Assembly (NCBI GenBank): GCA_003258795.1
Contig: QHMH01000010.1
Span: 1-64,000 of the forward strand
Reading direction: 5' to 3'
Source: Candidatus Melainabacteria bacterium
GTDB taxonomy: Bacteria; Cyanobacteriota; Vampirovibrionia; Gastranaerophilales; Gastranaerophilaceae
Length of the DNA: 64,000 nt
Shown here in pieces: positions 17,057-24,566 of this stretch. The position numbers were made by a program, and so were the translations under genes. The notes beneath the pieces were generated by a model that was not told where the DNA came from, did not search any database, and saw only the letters and a program-made list of their open reading frames with translations. Position 1 is the first letter of the stretch. Every line of letters starts with the position of its first letter.

Positions 17057-17611
17057 CTATAATATCCATTCTATATAAGGTTTTCCTTCGTACCCGTGTT
17101 CCCATATAAACCACGCAAAAGGTATCATACCGCCTTTGCTTGTGCCTTGCCCTTTCGCTGACATTGTTAAACGCTTTGAAAATACATATACTGTTTTAAG
17201 TGGCGTAGTTTTGAACAGCTCGTATCTGTCTGCGCTTTCCAAAAATGCTAACCTTAATAACATAGCAACTTTGCCCGTAGTCATTTTTAGGGCCTGTTCT
17301 ATAAAAGGTTTTGCTATCTTAAAAGGTGGGTTCGTTATAATATGTTTTGACTTGTAAATGTCCGGCAATTCTTGTATAAAATCAAGGTTTCTTACTTCGC
17401 CATAACCTCTATCAATAAGATCGGTAGAAAATACTTGCAGTCCTTTTGACTTCAAAATTTTACTTATTGCCCCGTCGCCGCAAGCACATTCCCAAATTAC
17501 CCCCCCCTCAAATACTTCCCGTTCTAAAAGCGCTTCGGTAGCGTAATCGGGTGTAGGGTAAAAGTCGTGTTCTTCTACATTCTGCCGCGCCATAAAAGAA
17601 TTTTTAGCCAT
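17057..17611 (-). CDS. Adenine-specific DNA methyltransferase (N6, NPPF type)
   Basis: 184 residues from ATG 17609-17611 (AAGGAGG upstream). SAM-binding motif ECACGDGAISKIL (about 38-50), the acidic STDLIDRGYGE and the catalytic NPPF (about 82-85) define a class I N6-adenine or related methyltransferase. There is no restriction partner nearby, so it is probably an orphan enzyme protecting phage DNA. The YPTPDYATEALL start is typical of phage-borne members. Confidence 0.85.
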   Translation of the reverse strand: MAKNSFMARQNVEEHDFYPTPDYATEALLEREVFEGGVIWECACGDGAISKILKSKGLQVFSTDLIDRGYGEVRNLDFIQELPDIYKSKHIITNPPFKIAKPFIEQALKMTTGKVAMLLRLAFLESADRYELFKTTPLKTVYVFSKRLTMSAKGQGTSKGGMIPFAWFIWEHGYEGKPYIEWIL

Positions 17612-17882
17612 TGTTCCCCTCCTTGTAATAGTTGCAAACATAGCTTATTCTTATATCTGTTGCCGCGCTGTGCGATATTCCTTGTAAATTACATTTATAA
17701 AAATATCTATTATATCCGTTTGAAAAACAGACACAATACTTACAACTTTTACAGCATTGTTTTTCTTCAGATTTTCTATAGTTTGCTTCATACTTCCATT
17801 GTTGATATTTACTTCTGAATTTTATTGCCGGTTTTGTTTGCGGTATGTCTGCGCTAATTCCTAATTGTATCTGCTGCGCCAT
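17604..17882 (-). CDS. Cysteine-rich phage protein
   Basis: 92 residues with CCKSCKYCVCF (about 43-53), then CNLQGISHSA and CNYY, a possible zinc knuckle arrangement. GGAGGA precedes the ATG; its 3' end overlaps the methyltransferase by 8 bp. Function unknown. Confidence 0.55.
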   Translation of the reverse strand: MAQQIQLGISADIPQTKPAIKFRSKYQQWKYEANYRKSEEKQCCKSCKYCVCFSNGYNRYFYKCNLQGISHSAATDIRISYVCNYYKEGNNG

Positions 17883-18157
17883 TCTTCCTCCGCTATCTGT
17901 AGATATTCTTTTACTATCGGTACAATAAAAAAGCGCTTGGGCCTGTTGTCATATCTTACAAAGCGTTCAAACTCTCTTTCTGTATATGCAATTCCGGCAG
18001 CAGTAAAATTACCGTTATCAACTAATACAACCGGCAAGCTGCCTTTTTGTTTTATATCTCTATAATTATTTGAGATATAATCACTCTCAACCTCGCGCCC
18101 TTCGCGCTCTAAATAAGCTTCCTTACTTTCATTGTCAGGATCTAAATAACAACCCAT
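17861..18157 (-). CDS. Phage protein of unknown function
   Basis: 98 residues. VVLVDNGNFTAAGIAYTEREFERFV and RPKRFFIVPIVKEYL look like an alpha/beta domain. GAGGT precedes the ATG; the C-terminus overlaps the next gene by 22 bp. No family recognised. Confidence 0.5.
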   Translation of the reverse strand: MGCYLDPDNESKEAYLEREGREVESDYISNNYRDIKQKGSLPVVLVDNGNFTAAGIAYTEREFERFVRYDNRPKRFFIVPIVKEYLQIAEEEWRSRYN

Positions 18158-18169
18158 TTCTTACCTCCT

Positions 18170-18517
18170 CTAATACTTACTATGTTTTCTGTTAAAAACT
18201 AATTCCCAGCGTGAAACTCCGTACCACGCTTCAAAATCATCATCTGATAAATTATTTACAGACTGATTATGTATTTGTTCGTGCATTGATATTGGCACTA
18301 ATAATAATTTTTGTTTTATCCCCCTTTCTTCGTACCATTGTTTATTCTTGTCGTACTGCTGCTTCGGTATAAAATGATGTAAATTATGTGTGAAGTGGTT
18401 ATAGTCAGCAGTGCTTTTTATATTGTTCATTTCTATAAACCGGCAGCCGTAAATATCTTTTATGACTGCATAAATAGGATAATTTTTTATATCCTCATTC
18501 ATTGTAGATTTACACAT
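18170..18517 (-). CDS. HNH-like phage protein
   Basis: 115 residues. HNLHHFIPKQQYDKNKQWYE followed by PISMHEQIHNQ resembles the beta-beta-alpha metal site of HNH nucleases (HH...N...H..H), as in small phage HNH proteins. No CxxC ligands are present. Activity is an inference. AAAGGA lies 8 nt before the ATG. Confidence 0.5.
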   Translation of the reverse strand: MCKSTMNEDIKNYPIYAVIKDIYGCRFIEMNNIKSTADYNHFTHNLHHFIPKQQYDKNKQWYEERGIKQKLLLVPISMHEQIHNQSVNNLSDDDFEAWYGVSRWELVFNRKHSKY

Positions 18518-18870
18518 AAGCTCTTTTCCTTTAATAAATATTTCACCCAGTTTACTTTATTGCCGTAGCGATCGCAGCCTTTCTGCGGTTCAGTGTCAAT
18601 ATAAAAAAGGCTGCCTTCATATAGCAGCTTCTTTTTAATATCTCGTATTACGCTCGGACAGTGCCTTATGCCGTACAATAAATGACACTGCATATTTGTT
18701 ATAAAGCCGTGTTCTTTTAAGTGGTTATAAACTCTTTCGGCCTGTGTCATTTTTTCTGCGCCGTCTATAGTATCGTTTGTTATATAGTTCTGAACTTCTA
18801 AAAACAGTTCAGCCGGTAATTTGTCTTCTAAATAGTTCAGAAGACTATTTATAAAATACTCACTATTCAT
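18499..18870 (-). CDS. Phage winged-helix/HTH-type protein
   Basis: 123 residues from ATG 18868-18870 (AAAGGAGGAG upstream). The segment MTQAERVYNHLKEHGFITNMQCHLLYGIRHCPSVIRDIKKK reads like a winged helix with a recognition helix near CPSVIRDI, as in HTH proteins encoded beside phage replication genes. Its 3' end overlaps the HNH-like gene by 19 bp. DNA binding is inferred. Confidence 0.55.
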   Translation of the reverse strand: MNSEYFINSLLNYLEDKLPAELFLEVQNYITNDTIDGAEKMTQAERVYNHLKEHGFITNMQCHLLYGIRHCPSVIRDIKKKLLYEGSLFYIDTEPQKGCDRYGNKVNWVKYLLKEKSLCVNLQ

Positions 18871-19588
18871 TACTCCTCCTTTGTCTATAATCTTTTCCAT
18901 TCAGCCGGATCAAAAAGAAGTCTTCTGATATTCTGCTTAAAATTGCTTTGCCCTTACCTTCATAATGAGAAGTCATAGCGGCCATAGGCTTTTCTGTGGT
19001 AATTATTGTAGGTTTCATCTGTTCATATCTTTTATTGATAATTCCGTAAACAGTTTCACATACCCACTCTGTACCTTTTTCTTTTCCTAAATCATCAATT
19101 ATAAGCAGCTCTACATCTGTAAAGCTTGATATATCAAATTTTTCTTTTATTTCTGCTATCATTGAAACGACATTTATAAATTTTGCCGGTATTCCTTTTT
19201 GCATTACTGCTTGTGCAACTGCGCAAGCTAAATGTGTTTTACCTGTTCCGACTTGTCCGGCCCCTTCAATAATTAAGTTAGTGCCGGTTTCTAAATATTT
19301 TTCAATGTTTTCAACATAATCAAGCGCCATTTTTTTTGCTGCTTTTGTTATAGGATCGTATGTATTGAAGTTCTCAAAAGTTCTCATACTAAATCTTTTA
19401 TCTATTCTTGATTTATCCAGCAGAACCTTTGCGCGCCTTTTTAATACAACCTTTTTGCAAAATTCATCTACTTGTTTTATGTCGTTTGTTTCGTTAAAAA
19501 TTCTCTCTGCTTCTGTCCTTACTTCGTTGTCTTCATATACAAGCCTAAAGTTTTCAGACATCACAAACAGATTTGCTTCTTCTTTCAT
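18863..19588 (-). CDS. dnaC: DnaC/IstB-type helicase loader ATPase
   Basis: 241 residues, AAA+ fold: Walker A GAGQVGTGKTHLA (Lys117), Walker B LLIIDDLGKEKG, sensor-like TIITTEKP and an arginine-finger region ILSRISED. It would load the host DnaB helicase at the phage origin. It overlaps the upstream replication gene by 4 bp (ATGA), which supports joint translation. Confidence 0.85.
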   Translation of the reverse strand: MKEEANLFVMSENFRLVYEDNEVRTEAERIFNETNDIKQVDEFCKKVVLKRRAKVLLDKSRIDKRFSMRTFENFNTYDPITKAAKKMALDYVENIEKYLETGTNLIIEGAGQVGTGKTHLACAVAQAVMQKGIPAKFINVVSMIAEIKEKFDISSFTDVELLIIDDLGKEKGTEWVCETVYGIINKRYEQMKPTIITTEKPMAAMTSHYEGKGKAILSRISEDFFLIRLNGKDYRQRRSNE

Positions 19589-20199
19589 CTGCTTAACCTC
19601 ATATAAAAATCGTCGTCAAAATCTTCTGTATTATCTGCCGGTTTATTTTTGCTTTCCCACGTTCTTACAGCAGCTTTCCAGTCCTTCATAGAATTTTTAC
19701 CTATTTTCCAGCCCTTACTTTCATAAAAATTTATAAAAGCTTCGGCGTTTATGCCGTTCTTTCTTTCGGCACAATAGGCGCTTACTTCTTCTATAGTAGG
19801 TTTTATAAAGCGTGTAGTCTTTGGTATAGCTTCTATACCGTTTGCATACTCTTTCATAACTCTTTCATATAGGCCATAATGTTTCAGCATAGATATTACC
19901 TTTGTATGCGGCTTGCATTTTTCTGACAGTTCGCCATATTGAAATTTAATAAAATCACTTACGAAAATATTGTTATTATTAAGTATGTCAAATTGATGTT
20001 TCTTTTTATTTATTTCTTCAAGATCTTTTATAGAAACTTTTTCACCGATAATAAAAGAAGCCATTTTGAAATTACCGTTCCAAACTCCGGCGCAGTCGCA
20101 ATTTTCAAAGATATATTTTATAAGTATTTTTTCTTTCAAAGATAGATCTTGAAACCACTCTTTTTGCCAAAGTTCAGTATCTACAAATCGTTTAGACAT
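19585..20199 (-). CDS. Phage replication initiator-like protein
   Basis: 204 residues. An N-terminal winged-helix-like region (LWQKEWFQDLSLKEKILIKYIFENCD) and a C-terminal segment FYESKGWKIGKNSMKDWKAAVRTWE, common at the ends of phage replisome organisers, sit directly before the DnaC-type loader. It probably recognises the phage origin. No origin repeats are obvious inside the gene. Confidence 0.65.
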   Translation of the reverse strand: MSKRFVDTELWQKEWFQDLSLKEKILIKYIFENCDCAGVWNGNFKMASFIIGEKVSIKDLEEINKKKHQFDILNNNNIFVSDFIKFQYGELSEKCKPHTKVISMLKHYGLYERVMKEYANGIEAIPKTTRFIKPTIEEVSAYCAERKNGINAEAFINFYESKGWKIGKNSMKDWKAAVRTWESKNKPADNTEDFDDDFYMRLSR

Positions 20200-20596
20200 T
20201 TTGACCTCCTAACCCATATTTAGCAGCTACAGCCGCTTGTATTTCGCCAGCTTGCATAAACTTAACTACAGACTGAAGCCCTGATATTTTTGCTTGGTAT
20301 GCTTTTAATACCATTTCAAGGCCCTTATATTCTTGCTCACATTCATTCATTCTGCTGGCAACTTTTATAGCTTCTTCTGTAAAGTCAGGGTGTGCAATTA
20401 GCATAGGTATTTTATTTTCAAAGGCTGCCCTACTTCTATGTAGGCCAGCCTTGTACATCATAACGGTAATTTTATTAAGGCACTGCGCATATTCACTACG
20501 AGCGTTTTTATAATCAATACTTAACATTTGCATTTCGCCCGATTCTCGTAGTAATTGTTCTGCGAAGTCCTCAACTTGTGTAATTTCTTCTGCCAC
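20192..20596 (-). CDS. Helical phage protein next to RecT, unknown function
   Basis: 134 residues, almost entirely helical with Glu/Gln/Ala heptads. Overlaps the replication gene by 8 bp and is coupled to recT by a 1-bp overlap. Possibly a recombination or replication accessory protein by position only. Confidence 0.55.
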   Translation of the reverse strand: MAEEITQVEDFAEQLLRESGEMQMLSIDYKNARSEYAQCLNKITVMMYKAGLHRSRAAFENKIPMLIAHPDFTEEAIKVASRMNECEQEYKGLEMVLKAYQAKISGLQSVVKFMQAGEIQAAVAAKYGLGGQNV

Positions 20597-21327
20597 TAAT
20601 CGTCAAAATTATCAAGCGGATCGGGCGCTTCCGGCTTGTTTAATTCTTCTTTTAATACTTCAGGTATTGCGTTGCTAACATCTTTTATTGGCTCTGCGTC
20701 TATTACAGTAATATCGCTTATTACTTTTCCTTCCATTTCCTCTGCTGTATAGTCGTTTCCTATTTCTTCAGGGAAGGCTTTACGAAGCGCAGCAGCTTCA
20801 GCACATTTACCTAACTGCCCGTATGGCCTTTGCTGCCACATAGCATTAGGTGCGCCGCCTTTCTTTTTTGCGTAGTTTTCAAGCCAGTAGACTTTATCGC
20901 CCACGAAGGCAACTCTTTGACCGGCAATATTTCTATAGACTGTTACTTGCGCATATTTCGGGAAGGTTACTGTAACGCCGTGTACATCTTGTGTTGCTTC
21001 TTCACCAAAAATAGTTTCATCAATTCCGGCATATTCTTTGGTACGCATAGCAGTTGTTCTTAATTCTGAAATACCTTGCCAAACAGAATCAACCATTTTG
21101 CCTTTTTTCTCGTTCCATATAGGTACAATATGAACCGGCTTTTTAAGAATATCTAAATGTCTTACCTTGCAATAATCAACCGCCATTAAAATACTTGCGT
21201 CTGCTGCGTCAGGGTAGACAGTTTCTTTTAGCACTTTCCATTCTTGGCCGCCTATATTACGCTTCTTTAATTCTGAAGCAATAGGGCCTACATTTTGTTT
21301 AGCTTCTGTTAATGAATTTTCTACCAT
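20596..21327 (-). CDS. recT: RecT-type single-strand annealing protein
   Basis: 243 residues. ADASILMAVDYCKVRHLDILKKPVHIVPIWN and WQGISELRTTAMRTKEYAGID are conserved RecT/Bet signatures, and PYGQLGKCAEAAALRKAFP is the typical C-terminal core motif. It anneals single strands during phage recombination and pairs with the YqaJ exonuclease at 22881-23552. The C-terminus is acidic and variable, as usual. Confidence 0.9.
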   Translation of the reverse strand: MVENSLTEAKQNVGPIASELKKRNIGGQEWKVLKETVYPDAADASILMAVDYCKVRHLDILKKPVHIVPIWNEKKGKMVDSVWQGISELRTTAMRTKEYAGIDETIFGEEATQDVHGVTVTFPKYAQVTVYRNIAGQRVAFVGDKVYWLENYAKKKGGAPNAMWQQRPYGQLGKCAEAAALRKAFPEEIGNDYTAEEMEGKVISDITVIDAEPIKDVSNAIPEVLKEELNKPEAPDPLDNFDD

Positions 21328-22133
21328 TATTCAATTCCTCCATATTCAATTCCGTGTTCTTTCATATACTGGCCCAGCGTTTTAAGTTGTTCTGCTGTGC
21401 CTTTTACCCAAAATTTACGGGTGTAAATCTTAACTGGTTCTTGTGTTTCTACCTTTTTGTTATCTTCAACAACTTGGTTTAACGCTTGTACTTCTTCTGT
21501 TTCAGGCATTTGCTGTAGTTCTTTTTGGCGTTCTTCAAGTCTTGTTTTTTCTCTTAAAGCTGCCGCAATATCAAGCGTTTGTAAGTATGTATCAATTAAA
21601 GTAAGTTCCCATTCAGACTTCAGATCTTTAATAGTCTGAAGATCAAACTTAACCTTCTCTATAATTTGATCTATTTGTGTTTGAACTGCTTTTATATTTG
21701 TCGTAGCATTAAGCCATTTTTTATCAAAAATTTTGTCATAGCTTAACAGCTTTGAAAGATCCCCTACAACAGCGTTAAAATATTCTTTTATTTGTTCTTC
21801 TTTTTCAACCTTCTTGCGTTCTTCATATTCTTTTACTTGTGCGTCTATTGCCGCCGTAGGTTCTTCAATTAAAGTAAGAAGCTTCTTTACCTTTTCTTCA
21901 AAGTTATTATAAGGTTCAAGGTATCTTTTCTTTACATCTTTACGCGCCGCGTCAATTCTTTCTCTGAATTTATTAAGTGCTGCGCGATCTTCTTTTGCGT
22001 CTTTTATTGTTTCATCTGTATAAGATAAATCTTTGTATTTTTCTACCTGTTCCGTGATCCACTTTTGTAAATCGTCATAATTAAATTCAATTACTTTTAC
22101 AAAAGTATCAGGGTTTATTAGCTTAAATTCCAT
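21327..22133 (-). CDS. DUF1351-type protein
   Basis: 268 residues, coiled-coil rich (FRERIDAARKDVKKRYLEPYNNFEEKVKKL) with a C-terminal ferredoxin-like segment (FWVKGTAEQLKTLGQYMKEHGI). This layout matches DUF1351, usually found between RecT and exonuclease genes. Exact function unknown; probably part of the recombination module. Confidence 0.75.
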   Translation of the reverse strand: MEFKLINPDTFVKVIEFNYDDLQKWITEQVEKYKDLSYTDETIKDAKEDRAALNKFRERIDAARKDVKKRYLEPYNNFEEKVKKLLTLIEEPTAAIDAQVKEYEERKKVEKEEQIKEYFNAVVGDLSKLLSYDKIFDKKWLNATTNIKAVQTQIDQIIEKVKFDLQTIKDLKSEWELTLIDTYLQTLDIAAALREKTRLEERQKELQQMPETEEVQALNQVVEDNKKVETQEPVKIYTRKFWVKGTAEQLKTLGQYMKEHGIEYGGIE

Positions 22134-22289
22134 TTATAAACTCCTTTCTATTTCTCTTATTGTGATATTCAAAGTTTTTGTGATAGACATAGTTAATAAA
22201 GTCCTAAATTCGCTGCTGCATAAGCCAATAATATAAAGGCCTAAAAACAAAATCGGCGAAGCAAGAAGCCATTTCAAAAATTTCTTCAT
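22134..22289 (-). CDS. 51-aa membrane protein
   Basis: AAGGAGG precedes ATG 22287-22289. The product has a basic start (MKKFLKWLL) and one membrane helix (about 8-24, SPILFLGLYIIGLC). It overlaps the upstream gene by 4 bp (ATGA). Unknown function; small early membrane proteins often modify host functions or exclude other phages. Confidence 0.55.
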   Translation of the reverse strand: MKKFLKWLLASPILFLGLYIIGLCSSEFRTLLTMSITKTLNITIREIERSL

Positions 22290-22498
22290 TTCTTGTCCTC
22301 CTTCGGTTTTGATTTACTTAAATTTACTGAATAATGCGGCGCATTTTCGGCCCTTTGTTCGTTGTCAGGAATTTCCCATAGTGTTAAAAATTTGTCTTCG
22401 GTAATTGTTAAAGGTAAAGCCGCGTCGTCTAAACTAACCGATATAAACATTTTGCCGGTTTCTTCGTGCGCTTTTACCCACGCTGATCCTATTCTCAT
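22286..22498 (-). CDS. DUF736-like small phage protein
   Basis: 70 residues starting MRIGSAWVKAHEETGKMFISVSLDD, similar in layout to DUF736 proteins (IGxAW...GKxYIS). Polar, lysine-rich tail. TAATG-coupled to the upstream 32-aa gene. Function unknown. Confidence 0.6.
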   Translation of the reverse strand: MRIGSAWVKAHEETGKMFISVSLDDAALPLTITEDKFLTLWEIPDNEQRAENAPHYSVNLSKSKPKEDKK

Positions 22499-22596
22499 TA
22501 TTTATGCCTCCTATTTGCTTTTCTACTTTCTTTTTGTATTTTGTTTAATTTTCTGTTCTTTTGTTTGATTTTAATTTTTTCGTTATGTGTCAGCAT
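22498..22596 (-). CDS. 32-aa highly basic peptide
   Basis: ATG 22594-22596 follows AAAGGAGGG. About half of the residues are Lys or Arg (IKIKQKNRKLNKIQKESR). Both ends overlap neighbouring genes as TAATG, so it looks translated. Could bind nucleic acid; unknown. Confidence 0.5.
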   Translation of the reverse strand: MLTHNEKIKIKQKNRKLNKIQKESRKANRRHK

Positions 22597-22727
22597 TATT
22601 GATCCCTCCTTTTATGACAATTCCAGCAATACTCATTATTAAAATCATCAAGTCTAACCCACTGATGAAAACCTAATAGACATTTGATTTTATCTAAAAG
22701 AATTAAAAAATAGTTTCTTGGCGTCAT
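22596..22727 (-). CDS. 43-aa phage protein with CxxC-His motif
   Basis: ATG 22725-22727. The product has CLLGFHQWVRLDDF and YCWNCHKRRDQ, so a Cys-His / CxxCH zinc knuckle is possible. It overlaps the upstream P-loop ORF by 38 bp and is TAATG-coupled downstream. Confidence 0.5.
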   Translation of the reverse strand: MTPRNYFLILLDKIKCLLGFHQWVRLDDFNNEYCWNCHKRRDQ

Positions 22728-22878
22728 TTCTTTTCCTTTCTTCCTCTAAAACTTCTTTGAAGGTTTCAGCAAGTAAAGTAGATTTACCGCTGCCCCTTCC
22801 TCCAATAAAATAAGAAGCCCTACGGTTTGGATCGCGCAAGGCTTCTTTAAGGGCGTTTTTTATTTCAGGTATTTGCAT
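22690..22878 (-). CDS. 62-aa P-loop fragment-like protein
   Basis: From ATG 22876-22878 (AGGGGGTG upstream). It has YFIGGRGSGKSTLLAETFK, a complete Walker A, but the frame ends 35 residues later with no Walker B. It could be a truncated ATPase or a genuine mini P-loop protein. Its GGRGSGKS resembles the Walker A of the large terminase. Sits between exonuclease and tiny genes. Confidence 0.5.
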   Translation of the reverse strand: MQIPEIKNALKEALRDPNRRASYFIGGRGSGKSTLLAETFKEVLEEERKRNDAKKLFFNSFR

Positions 22879-22880
22879 AA

Positions 22881-23552
22881 TTACACCCCCTGAATTATTA
22901 GCGGCGGTCTTTCGTCGCGTTCTACATAGCCCCAAAATTCCTCCTCTTTTTCATACAAATAAGCAAGATCAGAAGTACAGTTTTGCCGTTCTATAGGATA
23001 GTGTCTAATATGTATTTTGTTTTCTTTGAAAAAATCAGACTGGTTATAGTTCAGTTCTGTTAATCTTGCCTTTAATATTGCAAATTCAAAATCTTCTCTC
23101 ACAAGAAAATAATGTAATATTTGTATGTAATAATTTTGTGGTATACGGTATTCAGTAAAATCTTTACCGCCCCACTTTACCCAGTCGGCAGCTCGTCTTA
23201 TTGTGCTTGTTTTAATTTCCAGTACGCCTGTTCTGCCGGTTTCGCCGTCAGTTATTACCCCGTCAAAACTTCCCATAATAAAAGGTTTTTTTATATTGCG
23301 GCAAGTTTTATATTCGTCATTACTTACAAAATATTTAGGATAATCAAGCGCAAATAATTTTCTTAAATGATCTTCTGCTGCTACTCCAAATTTTACCGCT
23401 TCTTTTTCTGAAACATCTTCTTGCTCTCGTCTGCCGGTTTTAATTTCCCATAACTCTACATTAGACATATACGGGTTTAGCCCTATAATTGCTGCTGCGT
23501 CAGAACCCCCTATACCGGCCTTGCGTTCTTGCAGCCATTCTACACGCCCCAT
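22881..23552 (-). CDS. YqaJ-type phage exonuclease (lambda-exo superfamily)
   Basis: 223 residues. GIGGSDAAAIIGLNPY, FGVAAEDHL, GSFDGVI, VLEIKTS and QNYYIQILHYFLV supply the conserved E, D, ExK and Q/Y residues of the YqaJ recombinase family. It resects DNA ends and hands single strands to RecT. It overlaps the upstream gene by 13 bp. Confidence 0.92.
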   Translation of the reverse strand: MGRVEWLQERKAGIGGSDAAAIIGLNPYMSNVELWEIKTGRREQEDVSEKEAVKFGVAAEDHLRKLFALDYPKYFVSNDEYKTCRNIKKPFIMGSFDGVITDGETGRTGVLEIKTSTIRRAADWVKWGGKDFTEYRIPQNYYIQILHYFLVREDFEFAILKARLTELNYNQSDFFKENKIHIRHYPIERQNCTSDLAYLYEKEEEFWGYVERDERPPLIIQGV

Positions 23553-23908
23553 AGCATAGCCTCGTCGCGTTCAGCTTGAAGTTCGGCCCAGTCTGCGTCG
23601 TATTGCATTTGCTCTTTTGCTTCAAGGTCTATGTCAGCCGTTTTTTTTTCTGTTTCTAAATTCTTTTTTAATACTTCTTTCGCAAAATCGTAAGCCTCGT
23701 TAAGCTTATTCATTTTTTTAATCTTGCGCATATCAGCTTCAGCATACATAAAAGCCGGAATATCAACTTGGCCTTCTGTCTGCTTTTCATAATTTAGAAG
23801 TAAATACCTGAATACAAAATTAGTTTTCTTTCTTTCAATAGCAGATTTAATCAGGTATTTTTTTCTTCTTGCTGCCTCTACTTTTTTCTTGATAAAATTG
23901 ATAATCAT
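23540..23908 (-). CDS. Phage protein of unknown function, first gene of the early operon
   Basis: 122 residues from ATG 23906-23908, preceded by GGCGGTG. An upstream in-frame TTG at 24091 lacks a ribosome site and would add a very Lys/Asn-rich, hairpin-encoded stretch, so I reject it. The protein is basic at the N-terminus (MIINFIKKKVEAARRKKYLI) and acidic, helical at the C-terminus. No family recognised. Confidence 0.55.
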   Translation of the reverse strand: MIINFIKKKVEAARRKKYLIKSAIERKKTNFVFRYLLLNYEKQTEGQVDIPAFMYAEADMRKIKKMNKLNEAYDFAKEVLKKNLETEKKTADIDLEAKEQMQYDADWAELQAERDEAMLWGV

Positions 23909-24285
23909 TTTTACACCGCCTTTCTTTTTCTTTGTCTTATTCTTATTCTTTTTATTATTCTTTTTCTTCAAGACTACCTTTGGTAGTCTATGCAAACTCT
24001 TTGAATACTCTTTACATAGTGTTTTAATTTTTGTAACAATTTGTATAAATTCTTGGTTCAGCCCATAAACATAATATCTATGGGCTGGCAAAGAATTTAG
24101 ACTTTGTTTTTGCTACGCCGATTATAGCCCGTTCTCTTTATATATTTTTACTTCAGATACTTCAGCTTCGGTCGTTTTACGCTATTCAATTTTCAATGTA
24201 CTAACCAAAAAAAGGACATAAAAACCTACACCCCAAAAACTTGATTTTGGGCGTCGTTTTTATTAAAATGTTTGTAGGAAAAGAT
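23909..24285 (-). promoter_or_regulatory. Early-operon leader with two hairpins and a -10 box
   Basis: This 377-bp stretch has no convincing gene. On the minus strand TATAAT lies at 24121-24126 (no good -35 found). Downstream are two strong inverted repeats: CAGCCCATA/TATGGGCTG (24059-24067 and 24079-24087, 11-nt loop) and AGACTACC/GGTAGTCT (23971-23978 and 23982-23989, 3-nt loop). The second is followed by purines, not T, so it is not an ordinary terminator. They may control early transcription, for example as antitermination elements. Confidence 0.45.
24232..24251 (-). terminator. Terminator-like hairpin after the RHH gene
   Basis: CCCAAAA (24232-24238) pairs with TTTTGGG (24245-24251). 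On the minus strand a TTTTT run follows seven bases later. It could end the ribbon-helix-helix transcript before the early operon. Confidence 0.35.
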
Positions 24286-24450
24286 TTAGGCTGCTAACCT
24301 ACCTCTTTTCTTCAAAAGATCCAAAACAGCTTCTTCAAACAAACTATTGCGCGAAGTGTTTTCATCTTTTGCCAACAACTCCAACTCATCAATAATATCA
24401 ATAGATAAGTAGCCAGTAATGTTGGTTTTGTGGACTTTTCGATCTTTCAA
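24286..24450 (-). CDS. 54-aa ribbon-helix-helix DNA-binding protein (TTG start)
   Basis: GAGGAG lies 8 nt before TTG 24448-24450. The product reads KTNITGYLSIDIIDELELL followed by AKDENTSRNSLFEEAVLDLL: a beta strand, helix A, a turn and helix B, the CopG/Arc/MetJ fold. It has a strong promoter (24491-24519) and is divergent from the S24 repressor, the place where Cro or Arc-like regulators sit. It probably controls the lysis-lysogeny switch or the early operon just downstream. Confidence 0.7.
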   Translation of the reverse strand: MKDRKVHKTNITGYLSIDIIDELELLAKDENTSRNSLFEEAVLDLLKKRGRLAA

Positions 24451-24464
24451 GATTTGATCTCCTC

Positions 24465-24483
24465 AAATTCATTCATTCAATTA
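24465..24483. promoter_or_regulatory. TGAATGAATGA repeat in the switch region
   Basis: On the minus strand TTGAATGAATGAATTT lies just downstream of the -10 box of the RHH promoter and before its ribosome site. The same element is found at 13037-13053 and 27622-27637. Confidence 0.4.
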
Positions 24484-24490
24484 CAAACCT

Positions 24491-24519
24491 ATTGTATTAA
24501 AAATTAGAACACTTGTCAA
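24491..24519 (-). promoter_or_regulatory. Consensus promoter of the RHH gene
   Basis: On the minus strand TTGACA (24514-24519) and TACAAT (24491-24496) are 17 bp apart, close to the sigma70 consensus. It reads toward the RHH gene at 24450. Confidence 0.75.
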
Positions 24520-24532
24520 GAAGGTTAGAACA
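24504..24532. promoter_or_regulatory. Candidate repressor operators, TTAGAACA direct repeat
   Basis: TTAGAACA occurs at 24504-24511 and again at 24525-24532, exactly 21 bp (two helical turns) apart. One copy lies inside the spacer of the RHH promoter and the other just upstream of its -35 box, between the divergent regulator genes. The spacing suits cooperative dimers of the S24 repressor (inference). Confidence 0.5.
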
Positions 24533-24566
24533 TAAAAAGGGAAATATCCCCAAAAGGAGTATAAAT

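Noticed and set aside
23909..24091. N-terminal extension of the first early gene
   Set aside because: It would begin at a TTG without ribosome site and encode a Lys/Asn-rich stretch over two hairpins.
24513..24566. Earlier start of the S24 repressor
   Set aside because: The added residues are encoded across the TTAGAACA operator repeat and the ribosome site AAAGGAG lies just before ATG 24567.
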